The notes under the pieces are model-generated. The model ran no database searches and was not told the DNA's origin. It saw only the letters and a list, made by a program, of their open reading frames with translations. From the NCBI GenBank assembly GCA_964475595.1, contig CAYYXG010000037.1:1-11724 (forward strand): a DNA stretch of 11,724 bases, given 5' to 3'. Origin of the DNA: RGEC01 sp964475595. Lineage in GTDB: Bacteria; Bacteroidota; Bacteroidia; NS11-12g; UBA955. Both the position numbers and the translations under genes were made by a program. Below, one piece after another: positions 5,951-11,724 of this stretch; within the stretch, counting starts at the first letter, position 1, and every line of letters starts with the position of its first letter.

Positions 5951-6509
5951 AATTATCAATCAAAAGCTCTCTGCCGAATGGCTGGATTCTGTAATGGTTT
6001 TTGCCAGTTCTAAATATGGCTGGTTGCCACTGTATGCAATGATCGCGGTGCTTCTGTTTTATCGACAGCCCTGGAAACTGGGTTTAGCACGGGTTTTGCT
6101 GGTGGTTGCTGCTTTTGGTATTTCCGATAGTTTTACATCCCGTGTGATGAAGCCGTTGTTTAAGCGTCAGCGGCCTTACATCATAGAGGAGAATAATGCC
6201 CGACTGCCGCTGGTAGCAGCCGAAAAACAAGCAAAGTTTATCAGTGACAATCAGAAAAATTATGGTTTCGTGAGCAGCCATTCTGCCAATTTCTTTGCTA
6301 TTATGCTGCTTGCCTCTGGGCTGTTGGGTTTTAGAGGATTCAGAAAATATGCCCTTGTGTTCATAGCGGCTTTGGTGGCGTATTCCCGCGTGTATCTGGG
6401 GGTGCATTATCCGGCAGATGTGATTGTAGGCGGGCTGGTGGGCGGTGGCATTGCCCTCGGTTTATTTTACTGTTATAAAAGGTGGATTTTGCAGCGCTTG
6501 ACGCAGTAA
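5925..6509 (+). CDS. PAP2-family membrane phosphatase
   Basis: The 194-residue integral membrane protein carries the three phosphatidic-acid-phosphatase type 2 motifs: KPLFKRQRP (76-84, KX6RP), FVSSHSAN (115-122, in place of PSGH) with His119, and SRVYLGVHYPAD (154-165, SRX5HX3D) with His161 as the nucleophile and Asp165. Hydrophobic segments lie at about 33-46, 55-66, 124-136, 143-153 and 166-183. Family members remove phosphate from lipid substrates such as undecaprenyl pyrophosphate, phosphatidic acid, phosphatidylglycerophosphate or lipid A at the outer face of the inner membrane; which one applies here cannot be told. The start at 5925 lies inside the methyltransferase gene. A longer reading from a TTG at 5868 adds residues that precede the family's usual N-terminus. 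The second motif has Ser in place of the usual Pro and Gly. Confidence 0.9.
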   Translation: MNPDQLLFKIINQKLSAEWLDSVMVFASSKYGWLPLYAMIAVLLFYRQPWKLGLARVLLVVAAFGISDSFTSRVMKPLFKRQRPYIIEENNARLPLVAAEKQAKFISDNQKNYGFVSSHSANFFAIMLLASGLLGFRGFRKYALVFIAALVAYSRVYLGVHYPADVIVGGLVGGGIALGLFYCYKRWILQRLTQ

Positions 6510-6530
6510 TCAATTCTGCCGCATAGCATT

Positions 6531-6538
6531 TATCTTCG
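6531..6538 (+). promoter_or_regulatory. Degenerate -7 element of the enoyl-CoA hydratase
   Basis: TATCTTCG differs from TAnnTTTG at one base (C for T) and lies 4 bases before the ATG at 6543, the spacing seen for several other genes here. It lies in the 33-base gap after the PAP2 gene, so the hydratase may be transcribed both from the upstream operon and alone. Confidence 0.35.
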
Positions 6539-6542
6539 CGGC

Positions 6543-7322
6543 ATGGCTTACGAATTTATTTTGGTAGAACCACAAGTAGCACCCTATGTTGCCCTGATAC
6601 GATTAAATCGTCCTAAAGAATATAATGCACTGAATCTTCAGTTGATGGGCGAAGTACGCGATGCCTTGAAACAGCTTGATGAAGATGAACAGGTTAGGGC
6701 TATTGTGCTTACCGGAAATGACAAGGCATTTGCAGCCGGTGCGGATATCAAGCAGATGGCGGGCAAAAACGCCATAGACATGTTGCAAATCGATCAGTTT
6801 AGCACCTGGGATGCCATTAGGCGTACCAAAAAGCCCATCATTGCCGCAGTAAGTGGTTTTGCGCTGGGTGGAGGCTGCGAGCTGGTGATGCACTGCGATA
6901 TGGTGGTGGCCTCGGAAACTGCACAATTTGGGCAGCCGGAAATCAACATTGGCGTGATGCCCGGAGCAGGAGGTACACAACGATTAACCCGCGCAGTGGG
7001 CAAAGTGAGGGCCATGGAGATGGTGCTTACCGGCAGGTTTATATCGGCGCAGGAGGCCAAAGAGGCCGGACTGATCAATAAGATTGTGCCCGTGGAACTG
7101 TACCTGGATGAGGCCATTAAAATGGCTGTGGCGGTGGCCGAGAAATCTCCCATCGCGGTGCAACTGGCCAAAGAAAGCGTATTGAAGGCGTTTGATACCC
7201 ACTTGCAGGAGGGTCTATACTTTGAGCGCAAGAATTTCTACATGTTATTTGCCACCGAAGACCAGAAGGAAGGCATGAATGCGTTTGTGGAGAAAAGGAA
7301 GCCGGAGTTTAAGGGGCGGTAA
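6543..7322 (+). CDS. Enoyl-CoA hydratase (crotonase family)
   Basis: The 259-residue protein is a complete short-chain enoyl-CoA hydratase. It has the CoA-binding/oxyanion-hole segments FAAGADIKQM (63-72) and ALGGGCEL (107-114), and two catalytic glutamates, Glu113 and Glu133, with the same 20-residue separation as Glu144 and Glu164 of the rat mitochondrial enzyme. GQPEINIGVMPGAGGTQRL (130-148) and the C-terminal KRKPEFKGR are also typical. It should add water to 2-trans-enoyl-CoA in fatty-acid or amino-acid degradation. No thiolase, acyl-CoA dehydrogenase or hydroxyacyl-CoA dehydrogenase gene is nearby, so the pathway is not fixed by context. It shares the fold, but not the MenB-specific motifs, with the crotonase-family gene at 3200-4024. 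It follows the PAP2 gene by 33 bases and is closed by the terminator at 7341-7369. Confidence 0.93.
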   Translation: MAYEFILVEPQVAPYVALIRLNRPKEYNALNLQLMGEVRDALKQLDEDEQVRAIVLTGNDKAFAAGADIKQMAGKNAIDMLQIDQFSTWDAIRRTKKPIIAAVSGFALGGGCELVMHCDMVVASETAQFGQPEINIGVMPGAGGTQRLTRAVGKVRAMEMVLTGRFISAQEAKEAGLINKIVPVELYLDEAIKMAVAVAEKSPIAVQLAKESVLKAFDTHLQEGLYFERKNFYMLFATEDQKEGMNAFVEKRKPEFKGR

Positions 7323-7340
7323 TCTGGACTTAATGCGCAT

Positions 7341-7369
7341 AAAAAAACCCGGCTGCTGCCGGGTTTTTT
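7341..7369. terminator. Bidirectional intrinsic terminator
   Basis: CCCGGC (7348-7353), a TGCT loop and GCCGGG (7358-7363) form a 6-bp G/C stem, flanked by seven A before and six T after. It therefore works as a hairpin plus U-tract in both directions. It lies between the convergent hydratase gene (stop 7322) and lipoprotein gene (stop 7388), 18-20 bases from each stop codon. Confidence 0.93.
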
Positions 7370-7387
7370 GTTGGATAGTGTTTAGAA

Positions 7388-8278
7388 TTATTTAATGTCG
7401 CATTTAGCAGCATTCACTAATTCGTAGGCAGTACCGTTCTTTTTCCAAAGGATGGCAGCAACCATTGTATTAGAAGCAGAGAATGCATCCCAACGCTTGA
7501 AAGCGTTGTAGCGAGTTGCCAAGGTAGGCAATGACCAAGTGAAAGACTGGCTTCCTGATACTTCTTGACCTGCAGCAGGATTGTTGAGCACAGCTGCAGG
7601 AGAGAAGGCATTCAAAGGACTTTCTGTAGTGCTGAAGGCAGTTGCACGAACGATGTTTTTGTGTTCAGCAATGCCACCTGAGGCACCTGACTGAGTAGCA
7701 GTTACTGATTTTTCGCATAGAACAAGAGATAAATAGTATTCACCTGAAGCGGCAGAGAATGCTTTGGCTTTGTAGTCTATGCTGATGGTGTTTCCGCTGG
7801 CAGATGCTTTTACGGCTACACCTGCAGTTGGAGTAGCTGCTTTGAAAGTATTTGCTGCGCTGGTGATAGCAGCAGTTGTAACTTCTGAATTACCCAACAA
7901 AGTGTTGTTAGCATAAAAATGAGGAATAAAACCATTGGGTTTTGTTTGGGCATACAGATAGATAGCAAAAGGAGCAACCATTGCGGTGTCTTTCTTGGCA
8001 CCACCGGGTGCGTAAATGGGTGTTAGGAGGGAAGAACCTGAAGTGTGCAAGTCAATGGCAACAATATCTGGATTGTCAAGTATTCCTTTGAAGGTAGGGC
8101 CACCATACACACCGCAAGGTCCGCACCAAGTAGCTGTGTTGTAAACTACCAAAGTGTTTTGTTTCTGTGCAACAGTAAATGCTTCACCAGCACCATTTCC
8201 GTCATCTGTACTTTTCTTTTTACAAGCTACTGTCAATGTCAATGCCAAAGCAGTCGCTGCGAACAATAATTTTTTCAT
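7388..8278 (-). CDS. Omp28-like lipoprotein with thioredoxin-fold CGPC site
   Basis: The 296-residue protein starts with a lipoprotein signal peptide: KK at 2-3, a hydrophobic core, and TVAC with lipidated Cys19 (the -3 residue is Thr, slightly off consensus). After the Cys comes KKKSTDDGNGAGE, a charged, flexible linker. Residues 41-60 (LVVYNTATWCGPCGVYGG) give a thioredoxin-like active site with Cys52 and Cys55, and FIPH (117-120) may supply the cis-proline loop. The C-terminal half (about 150-296) is beta-rich and Ala/Ser/Thr-rich and includes EHKNIVRA (205-212), resembling the Omp28 family of Bacteroidota outer-membrane proteins. It is probably an outer-membrane-anchored protein with a redox or structural role; a true disulfide oxidoreductase activity is inference. 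Codons ending in A or T are used more than in neighbouring genes. The start follows an A-rich leader; a possible TAATTCGA -7 element lies about 30 bases upstream. Confidence 0.85.
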   Translation of the reverse strand: MKKLLFAATALALTLTVACKKKSTDDGNGAGEAFTVAQKQNTLVVYNTATWCGPCGVYGGPTFKGILDNPDIVAIDLHTSGSSLLTPIYAPGGAKKDTAMVAPFAIYLYAQTKPNGFIPHFYANNTLLGNSEVTTAAITSAANTFKAATPTAGVAVKASASGNTISIDYKAKAFSAASGEYYLSLVLCEKSVTATQSGASGGIAEHKNIVRATAFSTTESPLNAFSPAAVLNNPAAGQEVSGSQSFTWSLPTLATRYNAFKRWDAFSASNTMVAAILWKKNGTAYELVNAAKCDIK

Positions 8279-8386
8279 GTTTTGATGTTTATTTATGAAT
8301 AGGCTTCGAATTAAGACATTGTTAGGGAGAATTTCAATAGAAAAGTAAAAAATATTTTTTCATCACATTGGTTTTACAGATTCATG

Positions 8387-8433
8387 ACGCGCAAAGCGTA
8401 ATTTTCTCCCATTGAGTCAATTCAGAAATGGGA
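8387..8433 (+). promoter_or_regulatory. Inverted repeats in the lipoprotein/flippase intergenic region
   Basis: TCCCATT (8407-8413) and AATGGGA (8427-8433) are perfect 7-base inverted repeats around a 13-base spacer, and TTGAGTCAA (8412-8420) is a smaller palindrome inside it. Just upstream ACGC (8387-8390) and GCGT (8396-8399) form a 4-bp hairpin. They lie about 80-130 bases before the flippase start in a 235-base gap between divergent genes. They could be a regulator site or an RNA hairpin, or chance; no regulator is implied by the neighbours. Confidence 0.3.
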
Positions 8434-8501
8434 TTTAGCGTTTAGTTTATCCATTTCATCGTGATTTTTTACGGAAATTTAGTGCTTGTTCTTCCTTTTT
8501 A

Positions 8502-8509
8502 TACCTTTG
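8502..8509 (+). promoter_or_regulatory. -7 promoter element of the flippase operon
   Basis: TACCTTTG is an exact TAnnTTTG match, 4 bases before the GTG at 8514. A TTTA at 8477-8480, 21 bases upstream, is a possible -33. The expected transcription start falls on or next to the GTG, so the operon mRNA should have almost no leader. Confidence 0.6.
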
Positions 8510-8513
8510 CTTT

Positions 8514-10016
8514 GTGCGCGGTGTTATTGCAAGACAAAGTCTTTGGGCCTCCGTAATTAATTATGCAGGCAGTGCCGTGGGCCTGTTCACCACATTCTAT
8601 CTGTTTCCGCTGGTGTATACAGTGGCAGAAAATGGCATCATCAGAATGTTTATTGAGGTGGGTGCCCTGCTGGCCGGTGTAGCGCAAATGGGCACCGGAT
8701 ATTCCATCTGGAAATTTTTTCCCCGCTTTAAAAATGAAGAAAAAGGCCATCATGGCGTCGGCTTCTGGCTTTTACTCATTCCATTCATTGGTTTTTTGCT
8801 GGTCACCTTTGCACTCCTCTTTTTCAAACCGCAGGTGGTGGCCTATCTGGAAATCAATTCCTCTGCTTTCCTGGAACATTACCACCTTTTAATTCCCTTT
8901 ATTTTCTTTTTTGGCTACAATACCGTGCTGGAGGTATTTTCTGCCTCGCTTGGCAATATTCTGTATTCCAGTTTTATCCGTGAAAATGTCGTGCGGATTC
9001 TGCTGGGACTCATTGGGTTTGTGTTTTACCTCAGCTGGATAGACTTTGATACCGCGGTAAAACTTACCCCTGCTGTCTATGCCCTGGCGGCTTTCCTCAA
9101 TTTGTGGTTTGTGTTGCGCAGCACCCGCCTTTCTTTTCTTCCGGATTTTGGCCATATCTCCGGGCAGCCCGGCATTAAAAGAGAGTTTTCGGTATACACC
9201 GGCTATCTCTTTTTGACCTACCTGGCGAATTTGTTCATTCAGCGCCTGGATTTTGTAATGATCAGCGCATTAGACGGACTGGTGGCTACAGGCGTTTATT
9301 CCATCGCTGTGAATATGGCCGTGATTATTGAAATACCCACCCGTAGCATTCTTCAGATTTCGAATCCGGTGCTGTCTGATGCGATGCACAGGGGAGATAA
9401 GGCAGAAATGAAGCGTCTGTATCAGAAAACCACTTTAAATCAATTCATCATCGGGGCCATTGTGTTGCTCATGATTTGGGTGAACATCGATTTGTTTTAT
9501 CACTGGATGCCCAATGGAGAAAAGTATGAGCCCGGTAAATGGGCCGTTTTAATTTTGGGTTTGGGCAAATTGTGTATGCTGCTGCAGGGAAACAGCTCCG
9601 CCATGCTGATTTTTTCGCACCGCTATTATTTATCTCTCATTATCAATGCAGCATGTCTGTTTGCGGGCATCCTGCTCAATAACTACATGATTCCTATCTA
9701 TGGAATTGAGGGTGCAGCAGCTGCTACTGCCTTGGTTTGGCTGCTGGGTGCCGTTATAACAGGTACCATCATTTGGTTTATGTTCCGCTTAAATCCTTAC
9801 AACAGCAAGGTGTTAATCATGGCGGGCTTGCTGGCAGGTCTTTTGGTTTTTATCAGCATGGTTAAGATTAGCCCTGTTTTTTGGCTGGATTTATTAATCA
9901 AGAATATGCTGATAGTTGCTGCCACTTTATTTGTGCTACTCAAGTTCAAATTGAGCGAAGACATTGAAAGTATGGGAAGAAAGCTGTTATCAAAATTAGG
10001 CATGGTAAAGCCATGA
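8514..10016 (+). CDS. Polysaccharide flippase (Wzx/MATE-like, MOP superfamily)
   Basis: The 500-residue protein is an integral membrane transporter with about 12-14 hydrophobic segments, among them 12-35, 45-62, 82-104, 124-140, 160-176, 185-200, 227-242, 259-275, 310-325, 343-358, 371-390, 395-424, 432-450 and 457-477. The beginning (RGVIARQSLWASVINYAGSA) matches the N-terminus typical of Bacteroidota polysaccharide-biosynthesis flippases, which supports the GTG start at 8514. Such proteins move undecaprenyl-linked glycans from the inner to the outer leaflet of the inner membrane. PseB and PseC follow 40 bases downstream, so its likely cargo is a glycan containing pseudaminic acid or a related sugar (inference). 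The start codon lies 4 bases after a -7 promoter element. Part of the coding sequence, such as the transmembrane stretch ending MVKISP, gives no substrate information. Confidence 0.88.
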   Translation: MRGVIARQSLWASVINYAGSAVGLFTTFYLFPLVYTVAENGIIRMFIEVGALLAGVAQMGTGYSIWKFFPRFKNEEKGHHGVGFWLLLIPFIGFLLVTFALLFFKPQVVAYLEINSSAFLEHYHLLIPFIFFFGYNTVLEVFSASLGNILYSSFIRENVVRILLGLIGFVFYLSWIDFDTAVKLTPAVYALAAFLNLWFVLRSTRLSFLPDFGHISGQPGIKREFSVYTGYLFLTYLANLFIQRLDFVMISALDGLVATGVYSIAVNMAVIIEIPTRSILQISNPVLSDAMHRGDKAEMKRLYQKTTLNQFIIGAIVLLMIWVNIDLFYHWMPNGEKYEPGKWAVLILGLGKLCMLLQGNSSAMLIFSHRYYLSLIINAACLFAGILLNNYMIPIYGIEGAAAATALVWLLGAVITGTIIWFMFRLNPYNSKVLIMAGLLAGLLVFISMVKISPVFWLDLLIKNMLIVAATLFVLLKFKLSEDIESMGRKLLSKLGMVKP

Positions 10017-10043
10017 GTCAGTGCATATCCGTCAATAAAATCT

Positions 10044-10051
10044 TAACTTTG
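10044..10051 (+). promoter_or_regulatory. -7 promoter element before pseB
   Basis: TAACTTTG is an exact TAnnTTTG match, 5 bases before the pseB ATG and inside the 40-base gap after the flippase gene. PseB and pseC may therefore also be transcribed separately from the flippase. No TTTG is visible at -33. Confidence 0.5.
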
Positions 10052-10056
10052 CATTT

Positions 10057-11091
10057 ATGTTCGAAAACCACTTCCCGGATCTAAACAAAAAAAGTGTACT
10101 CATTACCGGCGGAACCGGCTCGTTTGGCAAGAAATTCATGGAGACTTTGCTGCAGTTGTATCCGCAGATGGAACGTCTTGTGGTGTATAGCCGCGATGAA
10201 CTGAAGCAGTTTGAAATGAGCCAGAAGTGGAGTTCAGGTACAGACCACAGAATACGCTATTTTCTCGGGGATGTTCGAGATCTGGACAGATTGCGCAGGG
10301 CGCTGGAAGGAATTGATGTGGTGATTCATGCAGCTGCACTGAAGCAGGTTCCGGCTGCTGAATACAATCCATGGGAATTTGTAAAGACCAATGTCATGGG
10401 GGCCCAGAATATCATTGAAGCGTCTTTGGATCAGGGCGTGGAAAAAGTAGTGGCATTAAGTACAGACAAAGCAGCGGCTCCCATTAATTTATACGGTGCT
10501 ACCAAATTGTGCAGCGATAAGCTGTTTACGGCTGCCAATAACATTCGCGGCAAGAGAAATATTACGTTTTCTGTAGTGAGGTACGGCAATGTAATGGGAA
10601 GCAGGGGCAGCGTTATGCCCTTTTTTCTGGAGAAATCCAAAACCGGGAAATTGCCTATTACAGACACCCGAATGACCCGTTTTAACATAACCCTTCAGGA
10701 TGGCGTTAATCTGGTTCTACTGGCTCTGAAAAACGCTTGGGGAGGCGAAATTTTTGTCCCCAAGATACCTTCTTACAGAATAGGGGATGTGGCAGATGCC
10801 ATAGGGCCAAACTGTGAGCGTGAAATGGTAGGAATCAGGCCCGGTGAGAAAATTCATGAAGAAATGATTACCGAAAGCGATAGCTTCAATACCTTTGATT
10901 GTGGAGATTATTACGCCATTTTGCCTACGGTTCCGAATTTTAACCTCAACGACTGGCAGCAACATTTTGGTGCAGCCCCTGTTGCCCAGGGTTTCAAATA
11001 CAATAGCGGTGAGAACGATCAATGGCTGTCTGTGGAGGCCATTCGTGAACTCATCAAAATCCACATGGATTCTGAATTTACCCCCGTATGA
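10057..11091 (+). CDS. pseB: UDP-N-acetylglucosamine 4,6-dehydratase (inverting)
   Basis: PseB catalyses the first step of pseudaminic acid synthesis: C5-inverting 4,6-dehydration of UDP-GlcNAc. The 344-residue soluble protein is a short-chain dehydrogenase/reductase with nucleotide-binding GGTGSFG (18-24), RDELKQFEM (46-54), GDVRDLDRL (71-79), HAAALKQVPAAEYNP (91-105), the catalytic STDKA with Asp137 and Lys138, YGATK with Tyr146 and Lys150, and RYGNVMGSRGSV (175-186). The Asp-Lys-7 residues-Tyr spacing is the same as in Helicobacter pylori PseB (FlaA1; Asp132, Lys133, Tyr141). It lacks the N-terminal membrane segments of PglF/WbpM-type retaining dehydratases, and pseC overlaps its stop by 4 bases (ATGA), which supports PseB over those. 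It follows the flippase by 40 bases. Confidence 0.95.
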   Translation: MFENHFPDLNKKSVLITGGTGSFGKKFMETLLQLYPQMERLVVYSRDELKQFEMSQKWSSGTDHRIRYFLGDVRDLDRLRRALEGIDVVIHAAALKQVPAAEYNPWEFVKTNVMGAQNIIEASLDQGVEKVVALSTDKAAAPINLYGATKLCSDKLFTAANNIRGKRNITFSVVRYGNVMGSRGSVMPFFLEKSKTGKLPITDTRMTRFNITLQDGVNLVLLALKNAWGGEIFVPKIPSYRIGDVADAIGPNCEREMVGIRPGEKIHEEMITESDSFNTFDCGDYYAILPTVPNFNLNDWQQHFGAAPVAQGFKYNSGENDQWLSVEAIRELIKIHMDSEFTPV

Positions 11092-11724
11092 AAAATATTC
11101 CCTACGGCCGTCAGCATATAACGCAGCAGGATATTGATGCGGTGAGTGCTGTATTAACGGGTGATTTTTTAACCCAGGGTCCTGCCGTAGAGAAATTTGA
11201 AAAAGAATTTTCATCCCATGTGCATTCATCCCATGCGGTTGCTGTGGCCAATGGAACGGCCGCCTTGCATTTGTGTGCCATGGCCTTGGATGTAAAGCCG
11301 GGCGATCGGTGGCTAACTACACCTATCTCTTTTGTAGCCAGCGGAAACTGTATTTTGTACTGTGGTGGCCAGGTAGATTTTGTGGATATAGATCCCGCCA
11401 CACTGACCATGGATTTGAATCAGCTGGAGGATAAACTAAAAACCGGTCGTTACAAAGGGGTGATTCCGGTAGATTTTGCAGGATATCCGGTGCGAATGGA
11501 TGCGGTGAAAATCATGGCAGACCAATACGGTGCCCGCATCATTGAAGATGCTTGCCACGCACCGGGCGGGTACTTTACAGACAACACAGGCGAAATCCGC
11601 TACTGTGGTGATGGTCAGTATGCCGATCTGGCGATTTTTTCGTTTCATCCCGTTAAGCACATTGCCTGTGGCGAAGGAGGAATGATTACCGGTAATAATC
11701 CTGCACTCATTGATAAGGTAAAAT
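11088..11724 (+). CDS. pseC: UDP-4-amino-4,6-dideoxy-N-acetyl-beta-L-altrosamine transaminase, N-terminal part
   Basis: PseC is the PLP-dependent aminotransferase that acts on the PseB product, making the 4-amino sugar on the way to pseudaminic acid. The open frame runs from an ATG overlapping the pseB stop (ATGA) through the right edge (212 codons), so the C-terminal part, roughly 170 residues in typical family members, is missing. The DegT/DnrJ/EryC1 aminotransferase fold is clear: IPYGRQHI (4-11), NGTAALHL (55-62), PISFVASGNCI (79-89), EDACHAPGG (153-161) with Asp154 for the PLP pyridine nitrogen, and SFHPVKHIACGEGGMI (185-200) with Lys190 as the Schiff-base lysine. The 4-base overlap suggests translational coupling with pseB. 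Confidence 0.93.
   Translation, partial: MKNIPYGRQHITQQDIDAVSAVLTGDFLTQGPAVEKFEKEFSSHVHSSHAVAVANGTAALHLCAMALDVKPGDRWLTTPISFVASGNCILYCGGQVDFVDIDPATLTMDLNQLEDKLKTGRYKGVIPVDFAGYPVRMDAVKIMADQYGARIIEDACHAPGGYFTDNTGEIRYCGDGQYADLAIFSFHPVKHIACGEGGMITGNNPALIDKVK

Noticed and set aside
3200..7322. MenB and enoyl-CoA hydratase as a recent duplication
   Set aside because: They share the crotonase fold, but their family-specific motifs (SGGDQ, QTGPKVGSFDGG versus Glu113/Glu133 and GQPEINIGVMPG) show old, separate families.
1..11724. CRISPR array, insertion sequence, phage, tRNA/rRNA or defence genes
   Set aside because: No regular direct repeats, transposase or integrase motifs, tRNA cloverleaf or nuclease/toxin pairs were found; nearly all sequence is taken up by recognisable housekeeping or envelope genes.

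Overview
The window looks like an ordinary chromosomal segment from a member of the Bacteroidota. The exact order is unclear; a Chitinophagales/Sphingobacteriales-type genome would fit. The reasons are the Bacteroidota -7 promoter element TAnnTTTG in front of many genes, the near absence of Shine-Dalgarno sequences, an Omp28-like lipoprotein, a PorT-like outer-membrane barrel, and protein variants typical of the phylum (for example the FPDPQP motif in TrmB). Most coding is balanced in GC. The outer-membrane barrel gene and the Omp28-like gene are visibly more A/T-rich than their neighbours.

Layout, left to right. (1) Bases 1-946, minus strand: the N-terminal 93 codons of a cyclase/arylformamidase-family metal hydrolase cut by the window edge, then aat, the leucyl/phenylalanyl-tRNA-protein transferase. 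(2) Bases 1006-3186, plus strand: trmB (tRNA m7G46 methyltransferase), divergent from aat, then icd, a long (484-residue) isocitrate dehydrogenase of the Thermus/Rickettsia type. (3) Bases 3200-4986, minus strand: menB (dihydroxynaphthoyl-CoA synthase of menaquinone synthesis), preceded by a secreted outer-membrane beta-barrel protein of unknown role. (4) Bases 5189-7322, plus strand: a SAM-dependent methyltransferase overlapping a PAP2-family membrane phosphatase, then an enoyl-CoA hydratase. This run ends at a strong hairpin terminator (7341-7369) that also serves the convergent Omp28-like lipoprotein (7388-8278, minus). (5) Bases 8514-11724, plus strand: a Wzx/MATE-like polysaccharide flippase with a GTG start, then pseB and the 5' part of pseC. 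This is the beginning of a pseudaminic-acid (nonulosonate) surface-glycan cluster that continues beyond the right edge.

The most striking non-gene signal is the placement of the -7 element. In at least five genes an exact TAnnTTTG lies only 4-8 bases before the start codon, and in up to three more a degenerate copy does. Transcription would then begin at or next to the start codon, giving leaderless or nearly leaderless mRNAs. The spacing also resolves several start-codon choices. Other points worth checking are an Asp-Ile pair in the isocitrate dehydrogenase cofactor pocket that predicts NAD rather than NADP use, and the flippase-PseB-PseC group. I saw no CRISPR array, insertion sequence, phage gene, tRNA or rRNA, and no clear sign of an undescribed defence or mobile system.
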